Of a stretch of DNA of 64,000 bases, positions 40,349 through 52,015 are shown piece after piece. Source of the DNA: Quillaja saponaria (taxonomy: Eukaryota > Streptophyta > Magnoliopsida > Fabales > Quillajaceae). The translations under genes were made by a program, and so were the position numbers. The stretch spans positions 3,658,001-3,722,000 of the forward strand of contig CM055611.1 in NCBI GenBank assembly GCA_029379385.1, written 5' to 3'. How positions within the stretch are numbered: the first letter of the stretch is position 1; each line of letters begins with the position of its first letter. The notes below the pieces were generated by a model. It saw only the letters and a program-made list of their open reading frames with translations, ran no database searches and was not told where the DNA came from.

Positions 40349-43300
40349 AGTCACACTCCTTATAGAGACATGAATGGCTCGAAGAATGGTAACCAAACCT
40401 CCGTAACCCTGACTCAAATAACAAACTGACCATGACTCTTGACTAACCAATGAATAAAACCAAGAATTTTTAAAACCCAAAAGTTAATATTAAAAGTTTG
40501 TTGACTTAAATAAATGAAAACTTACTGAAAATTTTGGCAGATGTTCATTCCAAATTGAAACATGCCTTAAAATATAAACTTGTAGACTCTTTTCGTTACA
40601 CAACTCAACACAAAGACAATAAGGAGCTTAGCTCTGTTCACATCTTCAACAAGACAAATACTAGAATATTACATCATACTTAATTTGACACCCACAGTTC
40701 TAATGTGACTGCAAACTTTCACCCTTAACTGCAAGTTTGAGATCCTGAAAATATCGTGCCACACTCATTTAGCAAGTCCTAAGTTAGGTGACGCCATGCA
40801 CCGAACTCTTGTCACAAAAAAAATATCCACGAGAGAGGGGTGAGTCCTATGGACTCCGTGAGTGGAAAATCGTACCCAAAGGGTACTAGCATCACACAAT
40901 ACAAGTGTGTAACACATAGATAGTAACATTATGTAATATTGTTCATATAATATTTCACATGACACGTATAAGTGGTAAGTTTCACAAATTCACAATTTAT
41001 ATGACACACATGATCAAAATTTAAATCAGAGTAACAATATCACGCAAAGTAATCAAAGGGCTAACAAGTGACCCAGCCCCGCACAACATTTTCAACCCCT
41101 ATCAAGCATTTACTGCGCCTGCACAACAAATTGATTTCTGTACACAATCCATCCCACCGGGGCTGAGCACTCAAATTAAAAAAAAAAAAACAGTTATCAG
41201 AATCATAATTTTCTTATGATTTTTATATCAGAACATTCTAGGTACACTTAGATTTGTAATTTTAGAGATAAAATCATTTTTCATAAAAATGTCCCTTTGT
41301 TGGCCCTTATCAACCACTAACCAATGTCAAACAAAGCAATCAATGTCAAACAAACATAATTTAAATAAATTACAAAAATACTCTACTTGCTTATTTTCCA
41401 TATATTACGTATATTTAAATAAACATATAATTACACTATACTAATCTAGCCCCTAAAGGCAGCAATTAACCACTCACCCGTAACCGATTTCATTCGTCAC
41501 TCACACATTGCGTCCACGGGTCTTATCAGGTCCATGTTAGAATCCGAAACTGAAATTCATATTCCCAAATAATACTTAGTCCATAAACGTTATTGTTATA
41601 ATCCTTTAATTACTGAGCTTATATCTCAACTTGTATAAGTTTCTTTATGTAAGTTTTCTTTTAAGTTATTACATGTCTATTAATATGAATTAGACTTTAT
41701 GTGATAAATTTAATAATAAAGAGACATTTTAAATGTCTTGACAATGCATAGGGCAAAAGGAAACTATTAGCAAAGATAGAAAGTATTAATGAGTTAAAAA
41801 TGTTGAAACTGTCAAAACTTGGGGTTTGGACTAGTGTCCACTTTAATAGGTCATATCTTTCTCTAAGAAATTCCGAATCCAGTTTCGTAAAATTTATAAA
41901 ATACTAGACACATGTAGCTTCATAATGGTATATGATTTTTAATTTTTACATTTGTGTATCAATACAGTTTATTATTTGAAGTTGCATCAAATTCTACAAA
42001 ATGCTGGATTTTGACAACTTTGACCTTACCTTTGTTAATTGAACATAACTTTCTCTAAGATAAACGAAATCCAATTCTGTTTGTTGGGATTATTAATAGA
42101 CAAGTATATATATCTTTATTATTTAGAAATGTTTCCTAATATTTGTCATGAACTCATTCAATTCCTTACACGAACCAATAACAGGAAACTATGAATCCTG
42201 CCCGACCTAGTCAGAGTCTAATAGATATAACTCACAACATATATAGAACCAAGCTACGTAATATTGTAAAAAAAAATTTCAAGACTATAAGCTATATTTT
42301 ATCTCTTGAGCTCTTAATTTAATTCAGTCCCGAAGACACTCAAAATACCGGATTTATATTACCCACGAAATATGGCCATGCATCCTATCCTCAACCTTTA
42401 AACTCTTAATTTCCAACATTTCAACTACAACTAATCACCCTTTGTTCATACCTCTTATCCATTTTCATTAAATTCTTAGCTCATAACATTAACCTATAAT
42501 TCTTTACTCTTTGATTATAAACTTTTTATTCAAATTTCTATAGCAAATAACTACCAAGAATTAAATTTTCTAAGTTTTACTCATAAAGTTTAACTAGTCT
42601 TTTTATAGACATTTTATCAAACATCTTGAATGCATGATTCCCTTTCATTGGTATGTGTATGTACATTATATCTATACATACCCAAACTAGTTAACATAAT
42701 TTCATTAATTCTCACGTTACTTATTTTCCAACATCAAACTTGAAATTGGTTTAGTTAATCAAAGTACCCTTAAAGCTTGGCTTATACTTAAATCCAACAC
42801 TACTACAATTTACTTCAACTTTTCTTTTCCCTTTAAGTTCTACATTTAATTCCTTATTACTAATCTCTAATATTTCTTATAATCGTTTCAGCTTCAATCT
42901 TCCTAGTTGTTTTGCTATTATTATGCTGCTTGTTTGCTATTTTGTTGTCTCAATTACACAACATATATTGGCCTAAAGGAATTAGTAAATTTTAATACCT
43001 CCAAGTCTACTAAGTTTCATTTCTGCCCTAAGACAGACCAAACACAATTGATAAAAAAAAACCTACAAACAACTACACTTGAGAAAATGATATATATAAG
43101 AATGACAAAGGTTAAGATCAGGAGCTAAGTGCTTAACTAATAAATTATCTTTCTATAATACCCCTTGTATGGCATTGAAACCCATTTTCTCTGACAAAAC
43201 CCAAGATGGAAAATGAACATACAGGTACAAATTGAATGGTAGCAACTGCTAAAAATTTGAGTAGTAAGTGCACAAGACTTCCGCATACATAGGACATGCC

Positions 43301-44179
43301 AATAGCAATAGCCATAAATGTCTTGTAAGCTCAACAACTTATCAGTTCGCTGCATTCCATAAAATTCCCCCAACTATGATAGAGCTTGAAGGCTTCACTC
43401 AAAACAAAGGAGGCAAAGGAAACTCTCACGAGCAGAACCAAAAGAATTCATGCTCAAAGAAACAGGGCTCACCTACAGCCAATGTGAGGTTGTCCAAATC
43501 TGCCCTCAACCCACCTTTCTCTGCTAAAGCTAAAGGAATTGGAGGCTGCACACTCACGGCTTGCTTAGGAATTTCTCTTCGGCTAGAAAAATTTCAAGGA
43601 AAGTTCAAGAAGGGAATGAGATGTCAACGGGAAAACAAGGCTAAGGAAAAAAAAAAATAGAGTCGATGTGATAAGGAAGAAAGAGTCGATCAAGATAGAA
43701 CAAGGAGGAGAGAACTAAAATATAAGAAGATCAAATTCAAAAAGTTATTGCTTTAGAAAAAAATGATTGGTGGAGATTAATTGTTACTTATATATATATA
43801 TATTTTTTCCTTACACTTGTTTCCTAACTTATTATATTTACACCTTAGCTTCACTTAATAATAAAATTTACACAAAACTCCATTTTAATCAATTTATTTT
43901 AAAATGTAAATTAACACCTTGCATCAAGACTCCAATTTATTTTTTTTTACATTATCGGGTCATGCGAGTTATAGTAATATCCCAAAATGTACATTAAGTT
44001 GTTAGGTTCTAGGATATTTAATTACATTGTTACGTATTTAATTTATTTATGTGTTTGTCATTTTATAACTAAAGTTTTACACATCATCTCTAAAACTTAA
44101 TTATTAAGTTACCAGGTTGTAAGGGTCATAACAACATACGATTATTCTATAATATACATTAAATTATTGGGTTATAACA
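40349..44179 (-). repeat. 5' LTR of the LARD-like element (copy C)
   Basis: 3831 bp, partner of 33320-37090. It carries the same dyad box GAGTCCTATGGACTC (about 40843-40857) and the same 'ctaacaagtgacccagccccgcac' type segment near 41060. Confidence 0.87.
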
Positions 44180-44184
44180 CATTT
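44180..44184. repeat. Target site duplication CATTT, right
   Basis: Right partner of 33315-33319. It is followed by the resumed GGCC-rich array of the host element. Confidence 0.88.
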
Positions 44185-44380
44185 AGCCTAATTTGGCCTA
44201 ATGATATAATGGCCAATTAGACCTAATTTGACCAAATGACATACTAGCTAATTTAGCCTAATGACATAATGGCCACTTTGACCAATTTAGCCTAATTTGG
44301 CCTAATAGCCAATTCAGTCAATTTAGCTTAATTTGGCCTGATGACATAATAGCTAATAGCCAATTTGATATATTTTTCAG
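44185..44380 (+). repeat. GGCC/ATTGG-rich degenerate array, right part of copy 1
   Basis: Continuation of the array at 32930-33319, with units such as AGCCTAATTTGGCCTAATGA. It was split by the LARD insertion and then by the element starting at 44388. Confidence 0.78.
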
Positions 44381-44387
44381 TAAGGCC

Positions 44388-44775
44388 TGATAATACAGGA
44401 TTGTACCAATCCAACAGTATTACATGTGACATGGTTAAATTATAACGGACTAATCTAAATCGTAACTGTCACCATTAATTCCTATTAATATTATAATGGA
44501 CGCCATTATCGTCCATTATTATGTAACAAACGTCATTATTGTTGTAACGAATGTCATAACTGTTATGGTTAATACTTCGACACAACTCTATATAAAGAGG
44601 CTTAAAACCTCAAAATAAAACAAGTTATTCTCTACAACTCATACTCTTTACAGCTTTTCAGCTTATTTATACTCTAATCAAATACTGATTTTGACATCGC
44701 AGTTTTCACAAGTCCAAAGGACTGCCCTTTGTACTATGTGGAGGATACCTTAACTAGTCAAATCTAGTTTTAATA
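44388..44775 (+). repeat. 5' LTR of the 3.24-kb element
   Basis: Begins TGATAATACAGGATTGTACC and ends CTAGTTTTAATA. Contains a likely TATA box (TATATAAAGAGGC). Confidence 0.87.
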
Positions 44776-46539
44776 TTGGCGCCATCCGTGGAAACCATAT
44801 GACTTGGGTTTTCCAATCCCACATTACTCTCCTACCAGAGTAGTTCTTTGCCTTTTGCTTCATATGCAGCAGCCATCCAGACTAATTTCTCCACCCTTGG
44901 GTAACCTAGTGCCTCCAAAACACCCTTGTAGCAACTAGGCAAGTCTTTGCCAATCATACCGCCTCCAATATCGCCAAAAACAGAATGCATCGGCACAACA
45001 GCGGGCTAATTTGTTGTTCAAAGCCCAAATCTAATTTTGATATATGTCTCGGTGATACCCAGGTTAGCCAAATAGAAATAAATAAGCAATTACTTATCGA
45101 AGCAGCATGTTAATAGGAGAATTATTGGTTATTTAAAACAAATCTTAATACTTGCCAACATATATATATTTAGAAGGCATAAATTTATTTTTATATAAAA
45201 TAATAATAATAATAGTTGGTGGATGGACTTTTTCTAGTCATAGTCATTTGAAATGTATCAACCTCATTTAGTTTATTAGGCCTTCCATTAGCCTTTGTCA
45301 TAATATAATAGTTTATCTATTGGCTTATATGCTTTGGTATTTTCATATAAATTATCTATTATGATTGCATGTTTATCATCTTGGTATGAAATTAAGCTTA
45401 TATATATGTTGGCAAAAATAAGGCTAATTATATTATTTGAAAGACAATCACATGGCAGCACCTTAATCAGACCAAAATTTAATAAATTGTCCTTACCATT
45501 TGAATAATCTTGAATAGACTTGTTATCTTTGTCTAGAAAAATTGCTAATTTGACTATAGCATTACACGTATGGTTTATTTATGCCTTGCCCAAATTGCTT
45601 GGTAATAGTGACTTATTAGCTTATGACATTATGTGGTGTCATATTTTTATGAATCAAATAAATGTACTGTCCTACAACAGGCCCTTACAAATAATATTTA
45701 AATATTTATGATAAATGGTGTTTAGAGGATGGTTGGTGATTTGGTGTGTAATAGCTGGTACTTGATTGATATCTCCATGAAATTTATTATTACAAATTTA
45801 TGGCTTTAACCAGGCCAATAGGAAATACTTATTTATTATTTCAAACTCGAGTCTACTGAAGACCAAGTCATACATATTATTTTGTACTTGATAAAATATT
45901 TTCATGTGATTTAGCATACAACTTAGAACAAAAAAGCAAAAAAATAGTGGCAGGTCAAATAAACGATCACAAAAAGAAAATATTCCTCCCCTACATCATA
46001 AGTTACCTACAGCTCGAGGTCAAATTTCAAACTTAAATGGTCAACATCCCATGAATGGTAAACTATAAGTTTGTACATTTTATATTAAAAAAATTATGAA
46101 TTAGTTTTAGCAAGATATTCTCATATATGTGGATTTAACAAATTTCCTATTGAGTTTGGCTTTCTAGCCACAATTATAAATATATTTCAGGAAAATCTTT
46201 GTGCACGAAGTCACCAAATCAAGATGAGCTCATTACCTTTAACACGGAAGAGGCTATCGCCCATCATCATAACCAATAGCTTAAAAGAGTTCCATACACA
46301 ACTTTTCAGTTAGTGATAGTCCTTGGAATGAGTGGCATTCGATATGTCCCTCCTCAGCAACTATAAAAGCCCAGGCATAATAGCCCGACCTAAAGGGAGA
46401 GTTCGAGGAGATGACACATGGCTAAAACGCCTATAATCACACTCAGGTTAGGCAGTATAATGCTAAAGCTGGCGCTCGAGGTAAAGAACCCAGACAAATC
46501 AAAGTGTCTACAAAGCTAAAACATCAACAAAACAAGCTC

Positions 46540-46800
46540 GGTTTTCACCCATATTGCTCAAAGCAAGGTACGTTGCTTATTTTATTACATGCAGTTTAAT
46601 ACAACTACATATTGGCTAGCACAACTAAAAAGCTGGTACCCAGGCAAAGTACCCTGACAAATTAAATGTTTACAAAGCCAACAAGCTTGGGTTTTCACCC
46701 ATAGGCTATAACATCATCAAAGTTCAGGTAATCACCCAAAATACTATCAGCAAATTGTCTCAGGTTTTCACCCTTATTGCTCAAAGCAATGTATATTATT
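46540..46800 (+). repeat. Degenerate internal repeats with GGTTTTCACCC phrases
   Basis: GGTTTTCACCC recurs at about 46541, 46690 and 46763. At two of the three it is followed by ATTGCTCAAAGCAA. 'gtacc(c)aggcaaagtacc' and 'aacccagacaaatcaaagtg' text also recurs. These look like decayed tandem copies of roughly 75-150 bp. Confidence 0.5.
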
Positions 46801-46970
46801 TCTTTCAACACAACTGCATATTAGTCCTCATCAACAGGAGAAAACTAAGCATAAATTTTTTTATCATGATAAGTCTAAACTTCTCAGTTCATGCTAACAA
46901 ATATGGGAGCAATAAGGTGGGGTGACGTATGGTAAGTTATAAGGTGGAATACAATATAGCATCAAGACCG

Positions 46971-47120
46971 GTGATGAAAATGTCACACCATCAGTGCATC
47001 ACATCAGTGATAGCACCAAAGTGATAAAAATATCACACCATCAGTGTATCACATCAGTGATAGCACCAAAGTGATAAAAATATCACACCATCAATGTATC
47101 ACATTAGTGATAGCACTAAA
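46971..47120 (+). repeat. Three tandem 50-bp units with dyad symmetry
   Basis: Units start at 46971, 47021 and 47071. Each contains GTGATAAAAATATCAC, a 6-bp inverted repeat around AAAA (the first unit reads GTGATGAAAATGTCAC), then TATCACATCAGTGATA, a second inverted repeat. Another inverted repeat, CTAAAATTTT/AAAATTTTAG, follows at about 47117-47139. Confidence 0.85.
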
Positions 47121-47235
47121 ATTTTAAAAATTTTAGCACAAAAAGTACACCCCACAAACGAGGAACACAACCCAGGTATGTGGTCCACAATAGTTCAAGT
47201 CCTTACACTCCTTAAACTCGTTTTTGGAGAACTAG

Positions 47236-47626
47236 TGATAATACATGATTGTACCAATCCAACAATATTACAAGTGGCATAGTTAAAGTATAACAGACTA
47301 ATACGAATTCGTAACTGCCACCATTAATTCATATTAATATTATAACGGATGTCATTATTATTTATTATTATGTAACATATGTTATTATTATTGTAACAGA
47401 CGTCATAAAAATTTTGTGGTTAATACTCCGACACAACTCTTATATAAAGAGGCTCAAAATCTCAAAACAAAATAGATTGTTCTCTACAACTCATACTCTT
47501 TACAACTTATTTATACTCTGATCAAATACTAACTTTTGCATTGGAGTTTTCACAAGTCCAAAAGACCACCCCTTTGCAGGTCATCTACGTGGAAGACACC
47601 TCAGCTGGTCAAATCCGGTCTTAACA
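47236..47626 (+). repeat. 3' LTR of the 3.24-kb element
   Basis: Begins TGATAATACATGATTGTACC and ends CCGGTCTTAACA, then AGGCC. Preceded by only a weak purine run (GGAGAACTAG). Confidence 0.87.
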
Positions 47627-48191
47627 AGGCCAAATCCAAACTTTGACCAAATTCATGCTTATTGTTTAATCTTGTCCATGTCACAAAACTTAGCAAATTT
47701 TGATAGTTTCACCAATTTATTTTGGTCGTATTATCGATTATGGACATTGTCTTGCAAGACAGTATTATAAGTATTTAGACCAAACTTATCAGTTGAAAAT
47801 ATAATCTTAAAAAATTTGTTGTAAGGCCTAACTTTTATGCAAAAAGAGATTGAAGTGTGAATGTCTATATAAATTCCTATCATCATTCACATAGATGTCT
47901 ATTGACAACTCATTTGTGCAATTATGGAATAACAAAATATGGTGTTTTGTATAAAAAGACGAAATTGTCAAGTATTATATGTGTTTTGCATAAAAGTTAG
48001 GGAAGTTGTAGGATTTAGATATGGTTATAAAAAGTTTAAGTTGATGGAATTTTATTAATTTGAATACCTTGTAATAATATTTAAACCCAAAGAGGATTCA
48101 TTTGTTGAGGTTCTTGACCAAAATCAACTTTATGTAATTTATCCTTATTGGTCTCTTGGTCCTTTTTTTTTTCTCGCTATTTTAGGAGTAG

Positions 48192-48389
48192 TGTAATGCT
48201 AGAAAATTTATCAATTCCATTTCCATTAAAATTTTTAATTTTTTCTTCTATAATTCCACTTGACTGATATCCTTATGTCGTACCACCATAATACTGAACC
48301 ACTAATACTTTGTATAGGATTTTGAACTGATAGCCATGCAAGGCTATTCATAATCGTTTAATTGATTATTTTAAAATAGTTTCCTAGCA
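48192..48389 (+). repeat. 3' LTR of TRIM-like copy 1
   Basis: 198 bp, TGTAATGCTAG to TTTCCTAGCA. Same length as, and the reverse complement of, the LTR at 52515-52712. Contains 'tagccatgcaaggctattcataatcg'-type text shared by all three LTRs. Confidence 0.82.
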
Positions 48390-50249
48390 CGTTCCACAAA
48401 TTTTGGATAAGGATTTTTAAAGAGAGAAAAAAGGTTGATTGGGAAGTGAAAAATAGAAAGGGAGAAAGAGATCTAGTGGCGTGGAGGACATGCATGGTGT
48501 CTACTAAGGTTTTGAGCAATGAGTTTGTGATGATGGAAGAGATGAAGACGAAAATAAGGACATTTATGAGATGATTTTGAAGTCACAGCAAAGAATTGAG
48601 AAGGCTTTTACGAAGGCATTAGATGAGGATTGTCGCTGTAAGAACTATACAAGTAATGATTTAACTCTAAGGTTTTCTTCAACTATTTTATTATCTACGT
48701 ATTATTAATTGAGAGAAAATTTGTTCATTTATTAAAATTTATAATTATAACAGTATGTGGTCTTAAAAGATATTAGTTTTGGCAATAAGACCATCTTTAT
48801 TTAAAATATTCAAATTATCATAAATCTTTCGAAAATGTGACGAAAATGAGTGAGAAATGGTGCATGAGAGATTAGTGAAAGTAATGATATAGTGAAGAAA
48901 CAAGGAATGAAAATAGTGAGAAAGATAATTTCCATAATAACGGCTAATGGTGTTTGACTGAGAAAAAAAATTGTCAATATTTTGAAATTTCTGAAATGAA
49001 TTTAATAAAAAAGAATATACTTTTAAAGCGAAAGTAATCAAAGTAAATTATTTTAATGAAAATAGATGTCATTTTGCTAATGGTCACACAGTCGCTAATA
49101 TTTTTGCGTACATACATTACTTGGTTGTATAATTGTATTTAGACCCAAACTGGGATGGAGTCAAAAATTTCATGTAATCTAGACTGACATCATATTAGTA
49201 ACTACATTCATGCAATAATTTGTGTTTCTAGATAAGTGGTAAGTGAAATGTGGACCAGCTACACGCATCTCGACTAATTCACAGCTCCACTCCAGTTAAA
49301 GGCAGTTCATTCACCCTAGGACTAGAGAATTTATGATAATTTTACTCTCATGACCACCCCTAATCAGATTTGGCCTCTTGTCCATTATGCCAACCCCTTA
49401 GAGTTTCATGCAATAATTATATAATGATAAAAATACTATAATCTTTTGTGTATTATGCTGATATTACTTGAATATTTCTATGTCTAAAACCTACAATTTA
49501 TACTTTAGACATCTCTAAAAGATAAATTACTTAAAATATATCAATTATATTTTTATTTTTATTAAGAGACAAGTATAATCTTTATTTAGTTAAAATAATT
49601 ATGAAATGATATTATTCAACTTAAAATTAGTTACAAACAAAAATTAAATTAAAGGCAAGGGAGGAGCCTTTAAGGGACCTCAAATTTTTTTAAAAAATAT
49701 TAATATTATGACTTTAAAAATTTTTATTTTCTCTTATTTAACGTCATGATTACTCCAAAAGTAAAAGCTAAATAACATTTTCACTTTTTATACTATAAGA
49801 TTATAAGACTATAAAACTAATGGGTTAAAACTTAAAGACCAATAGACAATAGGATTCCTAATAAAAATTAAGTTAGGATTTCTCTTGTCTCCACCCTATA
49901 ATTTGTGTATCCAGCCGCCAGCTACCAACTACCAACCATCAAAAAGAATTCTGAGTGAAGCTCTGTTGATATTAGAAATGGGCCATTGTCCATGTTTTAA
50001 GGAGAGAAGAGATTTATGCCTAAAAAAATAGCAAAACTTTATTTTAAAGATTATATTATTAAACTCAAAGTATATAAAAATTTAATATAATTTGAATTTC
50101 TTTTTATTTCAAATTTTACTTTTATAACAATTATACTGTGTGTGTCCAACAATGATATAGAAGAAATTAATTTTTTTTGTTTGATTAGCAAAATTTGAGA
50201 ATTCAACTAATAACAAATAAGTATATTTTATCTTTTAAATTTAAATATA
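48390..50249. other. Intergenic DNA with one exon-like patch
   Basis: Mostly AT-rich without genes. At about 48526-48680 the plus strand has an open stretch with protein character (DDGRDEDENKDIYEM, then SQQRIEKAFTKAL). It ends near CTAAG|GTTTTC, which could be a donor site; no start or acceptor was found and I do not recognise it. The region 49600-50249 is extremely AT-rich. Confidence 0.35.
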
Positions 50250-51548
50250 TTCTATTTAGTTATTAAATATTAATTGATATTTAAATAAAATATTACTGTA
50301 TTGATTAAATGAAGCTACTAATATGTGAATTTTTTATTGTTTTTTATTATTTTTTATAACTATTTAATAAAATATTACTATATTGATTAATTGAACTTAA
50401 TAATTTATGAATTATTATTATTATTATTATTTTCTTAGTTATAAGAGAAAATGAGTAATTTCTAATAAATAATATAATTTTAATTTAAAAGGAGTTCAAA
50501 ATTTCAGTTGCAACATTAAAAATAAAAAAAATCAGTGTTTTGACTTTTAGTATAATATATAATTTTATTTTTTTTTTATATTAGAAATGTTCAAACTCGA
50601 TACTAGAGATAAAGAGAAATATATTAACTGTTTGAGTTAAGTTCATGACGATAATATAATATATAATATATAGTATATGGTATAGGTATAAATGAATTGA
50701 AAACTATATTAAAAAAATTAGAGATGGTATACTCTTCCTTCCAACTCCAAATATATTAGATTTACAGTCAAAAGGTGTGAGGATACTTATAAATAAACAA
50801 AGAAAAAGATATATTAAAGTTTAAATACTTCAAAAAAAAAAAAAATCCCATTGTTATTAAGAAAAAAAAAATTTAAAATATTTTTCTTAAAATTATTATG
50901 TATTATTTTGGCATTGAAATGTGTATTGAATTTCATACATTTTAAATATTTTTAGTAATTTTTAATTTGCATGAAGGAGAATCGAGCGGAGAAAAGGAAT
51001 TAGATCCATTTTAATTATATAGATATATTTTAATTTTTATCTCTTTTATTAAATACTAATTGATATTTAAATAAAATATCTTCAGTCTAATCATGAAATT
51101 ATTTAATAAAATATTTGATTAAATGAAGCTAATAATATGTGAATTTTTTTTTTAATAACTATTTAATAAAATATTAATATATTGATTAATTGAACTTAAT
51201 AATATATGAGTTTTTTATTATTATTTTTTTCTTAGTTATAAGAGAAAATGAGTAATTTCTAATAAATAATATAATTTTAATTCAAAAGGAATTCAAAATT
51301 TCAGCTGTAACATTAAAAATTAAAAACTATATTAAAAAAATACTTCTAGTATAATATAATATATATATATATATATATTATATATTAGGAGTGTTTAAAC
51401 TTCACACTAAAAATAAAAAGACATGTATTAACTATTTGAGTTAAATTCATGATAATAATATAATATAATATATAATACATAGTATAGATATAAATTAATT
51501 AAAAACTGTATTAAAAAAATTGAGATGGTATACTCTTCCTTCCAACTC
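50250..51548 (+). repeat. Direct duplication with ~797-bp period
   Basis: The segment at about 50250-50745 is repeated at about 51035-51548. Shared anchors include ATTGATATTTAAATAAAATA, GAGAAAATGAGTAATTTCTA (50445 and 51242) and GGTATACTCTTCCTTCCAAC near both ends. The second copy has gained a long AT tract and small indels. The spacer of about 290 bp has no coding features. The duplication ends just upstream of the WDR74-like fragment, so it includes that gene's former upstream DNA. A pair of solo-LTR-like repeats cannot be excluded. Confidence 0.75.
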
Positions 51549-51727
51549 CAGATAGACCTAAACTCCAAGAAAAAGAAACAGAAAGGTGTGCCCTCACCGT
51601 CACGGCCTCTTTTCTTCTTTCTTTCCTAGACCGTCCCTGCGCTTTCTTTTCTTCTCCTTTCTTTATTCTTTCTCGGCAGCAGCTCACTCTCTGATTTTTA
51701 CTTCTAATTCCTTATTTCTTCCGTCAG

Positions 51728-52015
51728 ATGCCCCGTACAACAACAGTGGAGTGCCCTGCTTGCCCTCCACTTCGAGCTTTAACTTTCGATGTGCTTGGTC
51801 TCATCAAAGGTGACACATATATTAGCTAATCAAGATTACCAAATATGGTTTACGTTCATTATTATTATTATTATTTTTTTTGGTTTTGTAAACAGTCATT
51901 GAAGCCCGTACCACGCAAAGAGGGGTTACCAGGGTGGTTGAGAAGTGGGGAGAGCCAGACTCCTCCAAATACGTGCTTGCTGCACATCATTGACCGCTAA
52001 TTTGACCCAGTATGT
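51728..52015 (+). pseudogene. WDR74: 5' fragment of a WDR74/NSA1-like WD-repeat gene
   Basis: By family knowledge, WDR74 (yeast Nsa1) is a nucleolar WD-repeat protein of 60S ribosome assembly. Exon 1 is 51728-51809, starting at ATG and reading MPRTTTVECPACPPLRALTF then DVLGLIK. The intron is 51810-51895 (GTGACA...AACAG, phase 1). Exon 2 continues VIEARTTQRGVTRVVEKWGE then PDSSKYVLAA, and hits a stop at 51991. The expected continuation is visible in the next frame as IIDR, a stop, then FDPV, so a frameshift and a nonsense change are both present. After about 52015 the family sequence disappears; the WD-repeat propeller is missing. A pyrimidine-rich leader (51590-51720) looks like an authentic 5' UTR. 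Identification is from memory of the conserved plant N-terminus. Confidence 0.68.

Larger units (their letters stand above)
33320..44179 (-). mobile_element. LARD-like retrotransposon with ~3.8 kb LTRs, minus orientation
   Basis: A 10,860-bp unit bounded by CATTT duplications. On the minus strand the 5' LTR is 44179-40349 (3831 bp) and the 3' LTR is 37090-33320 (3771 bp). Both start TGTTATAACC; the 3' LTR ends GGTGTGACA, and the final A of the 5' LTR has become T. A primer-site relic follows the 5' LTR, and a strong polypurine tract precedes the 3' LTR (TTTTAAGGGGGGCAGAC). The 3258-bp internal region has no gag or pol. Long LTRs plus a non-coding interior fit large retrotransposon derivatives (LARDs), which must borrow proteins, probably from a Gypsy element given the tract's form (inference). 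Confidence 0.87.
44388..47626 (+). mobile_element. Non-autonomous LTR retrotransposon, 3.24 kb
   Basis: Direct LTRs of 388 bp (44388-44775) and 391 bp (47236-47626) both begin TGATAATACA. The right LTR ends TTAACA; the left has drifted to TTAATA. AGGCC flanks both sides (44383-44387 and 47627-47631), a perfect 5-bp target duplication. TTGGCGCCATCCGTGGAAAC follows the 5' LTR, resembling the start of the interior in Tat-type plant Gypsy elements (inference). TATATAAAGAGGC in each LTR (near 44590 and 47442) is a likely promoter TATA box. The 2460-bp interior lacks gag and pol and contains repeats. It inserted into the GGCC-rich array of the TRIM-like element. Confidence 0.88.
32454..48389 (+). 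mobile_element. TRIM-like small LTR element, copy 1, expanded by nested insertions
   Basis: Direct terminal repeats lie at 32454-32680 and 48192-48389. The first carries an extra ~29 bp because 'gattgatt...ggctattcataat' is duplicated; without it both are 198 bp. They start TGTAATG and the right copy ends CCTAGCA. After the left LTR, TGGATCATAGAG resembles a degenerate initiator-Met primer site. TTTTAGGAGTAG precedes the right LTR as a polypurine tract. Removing the two nested elements (33320-44179 and 44388-47626) leaves about 1.4 kb internal, with no coding capacity and a central GGCC-rich array. Total ancestral size is about 1.8 kb. Confidence 0.72.

Noticed and set aside
46971..47120. Evenly spaced 50-bp repeats, CRISPR-like at first glance
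   Set aside because: Units are directly adjacent without unique spacers, and the setting is a plant retrotransposon.
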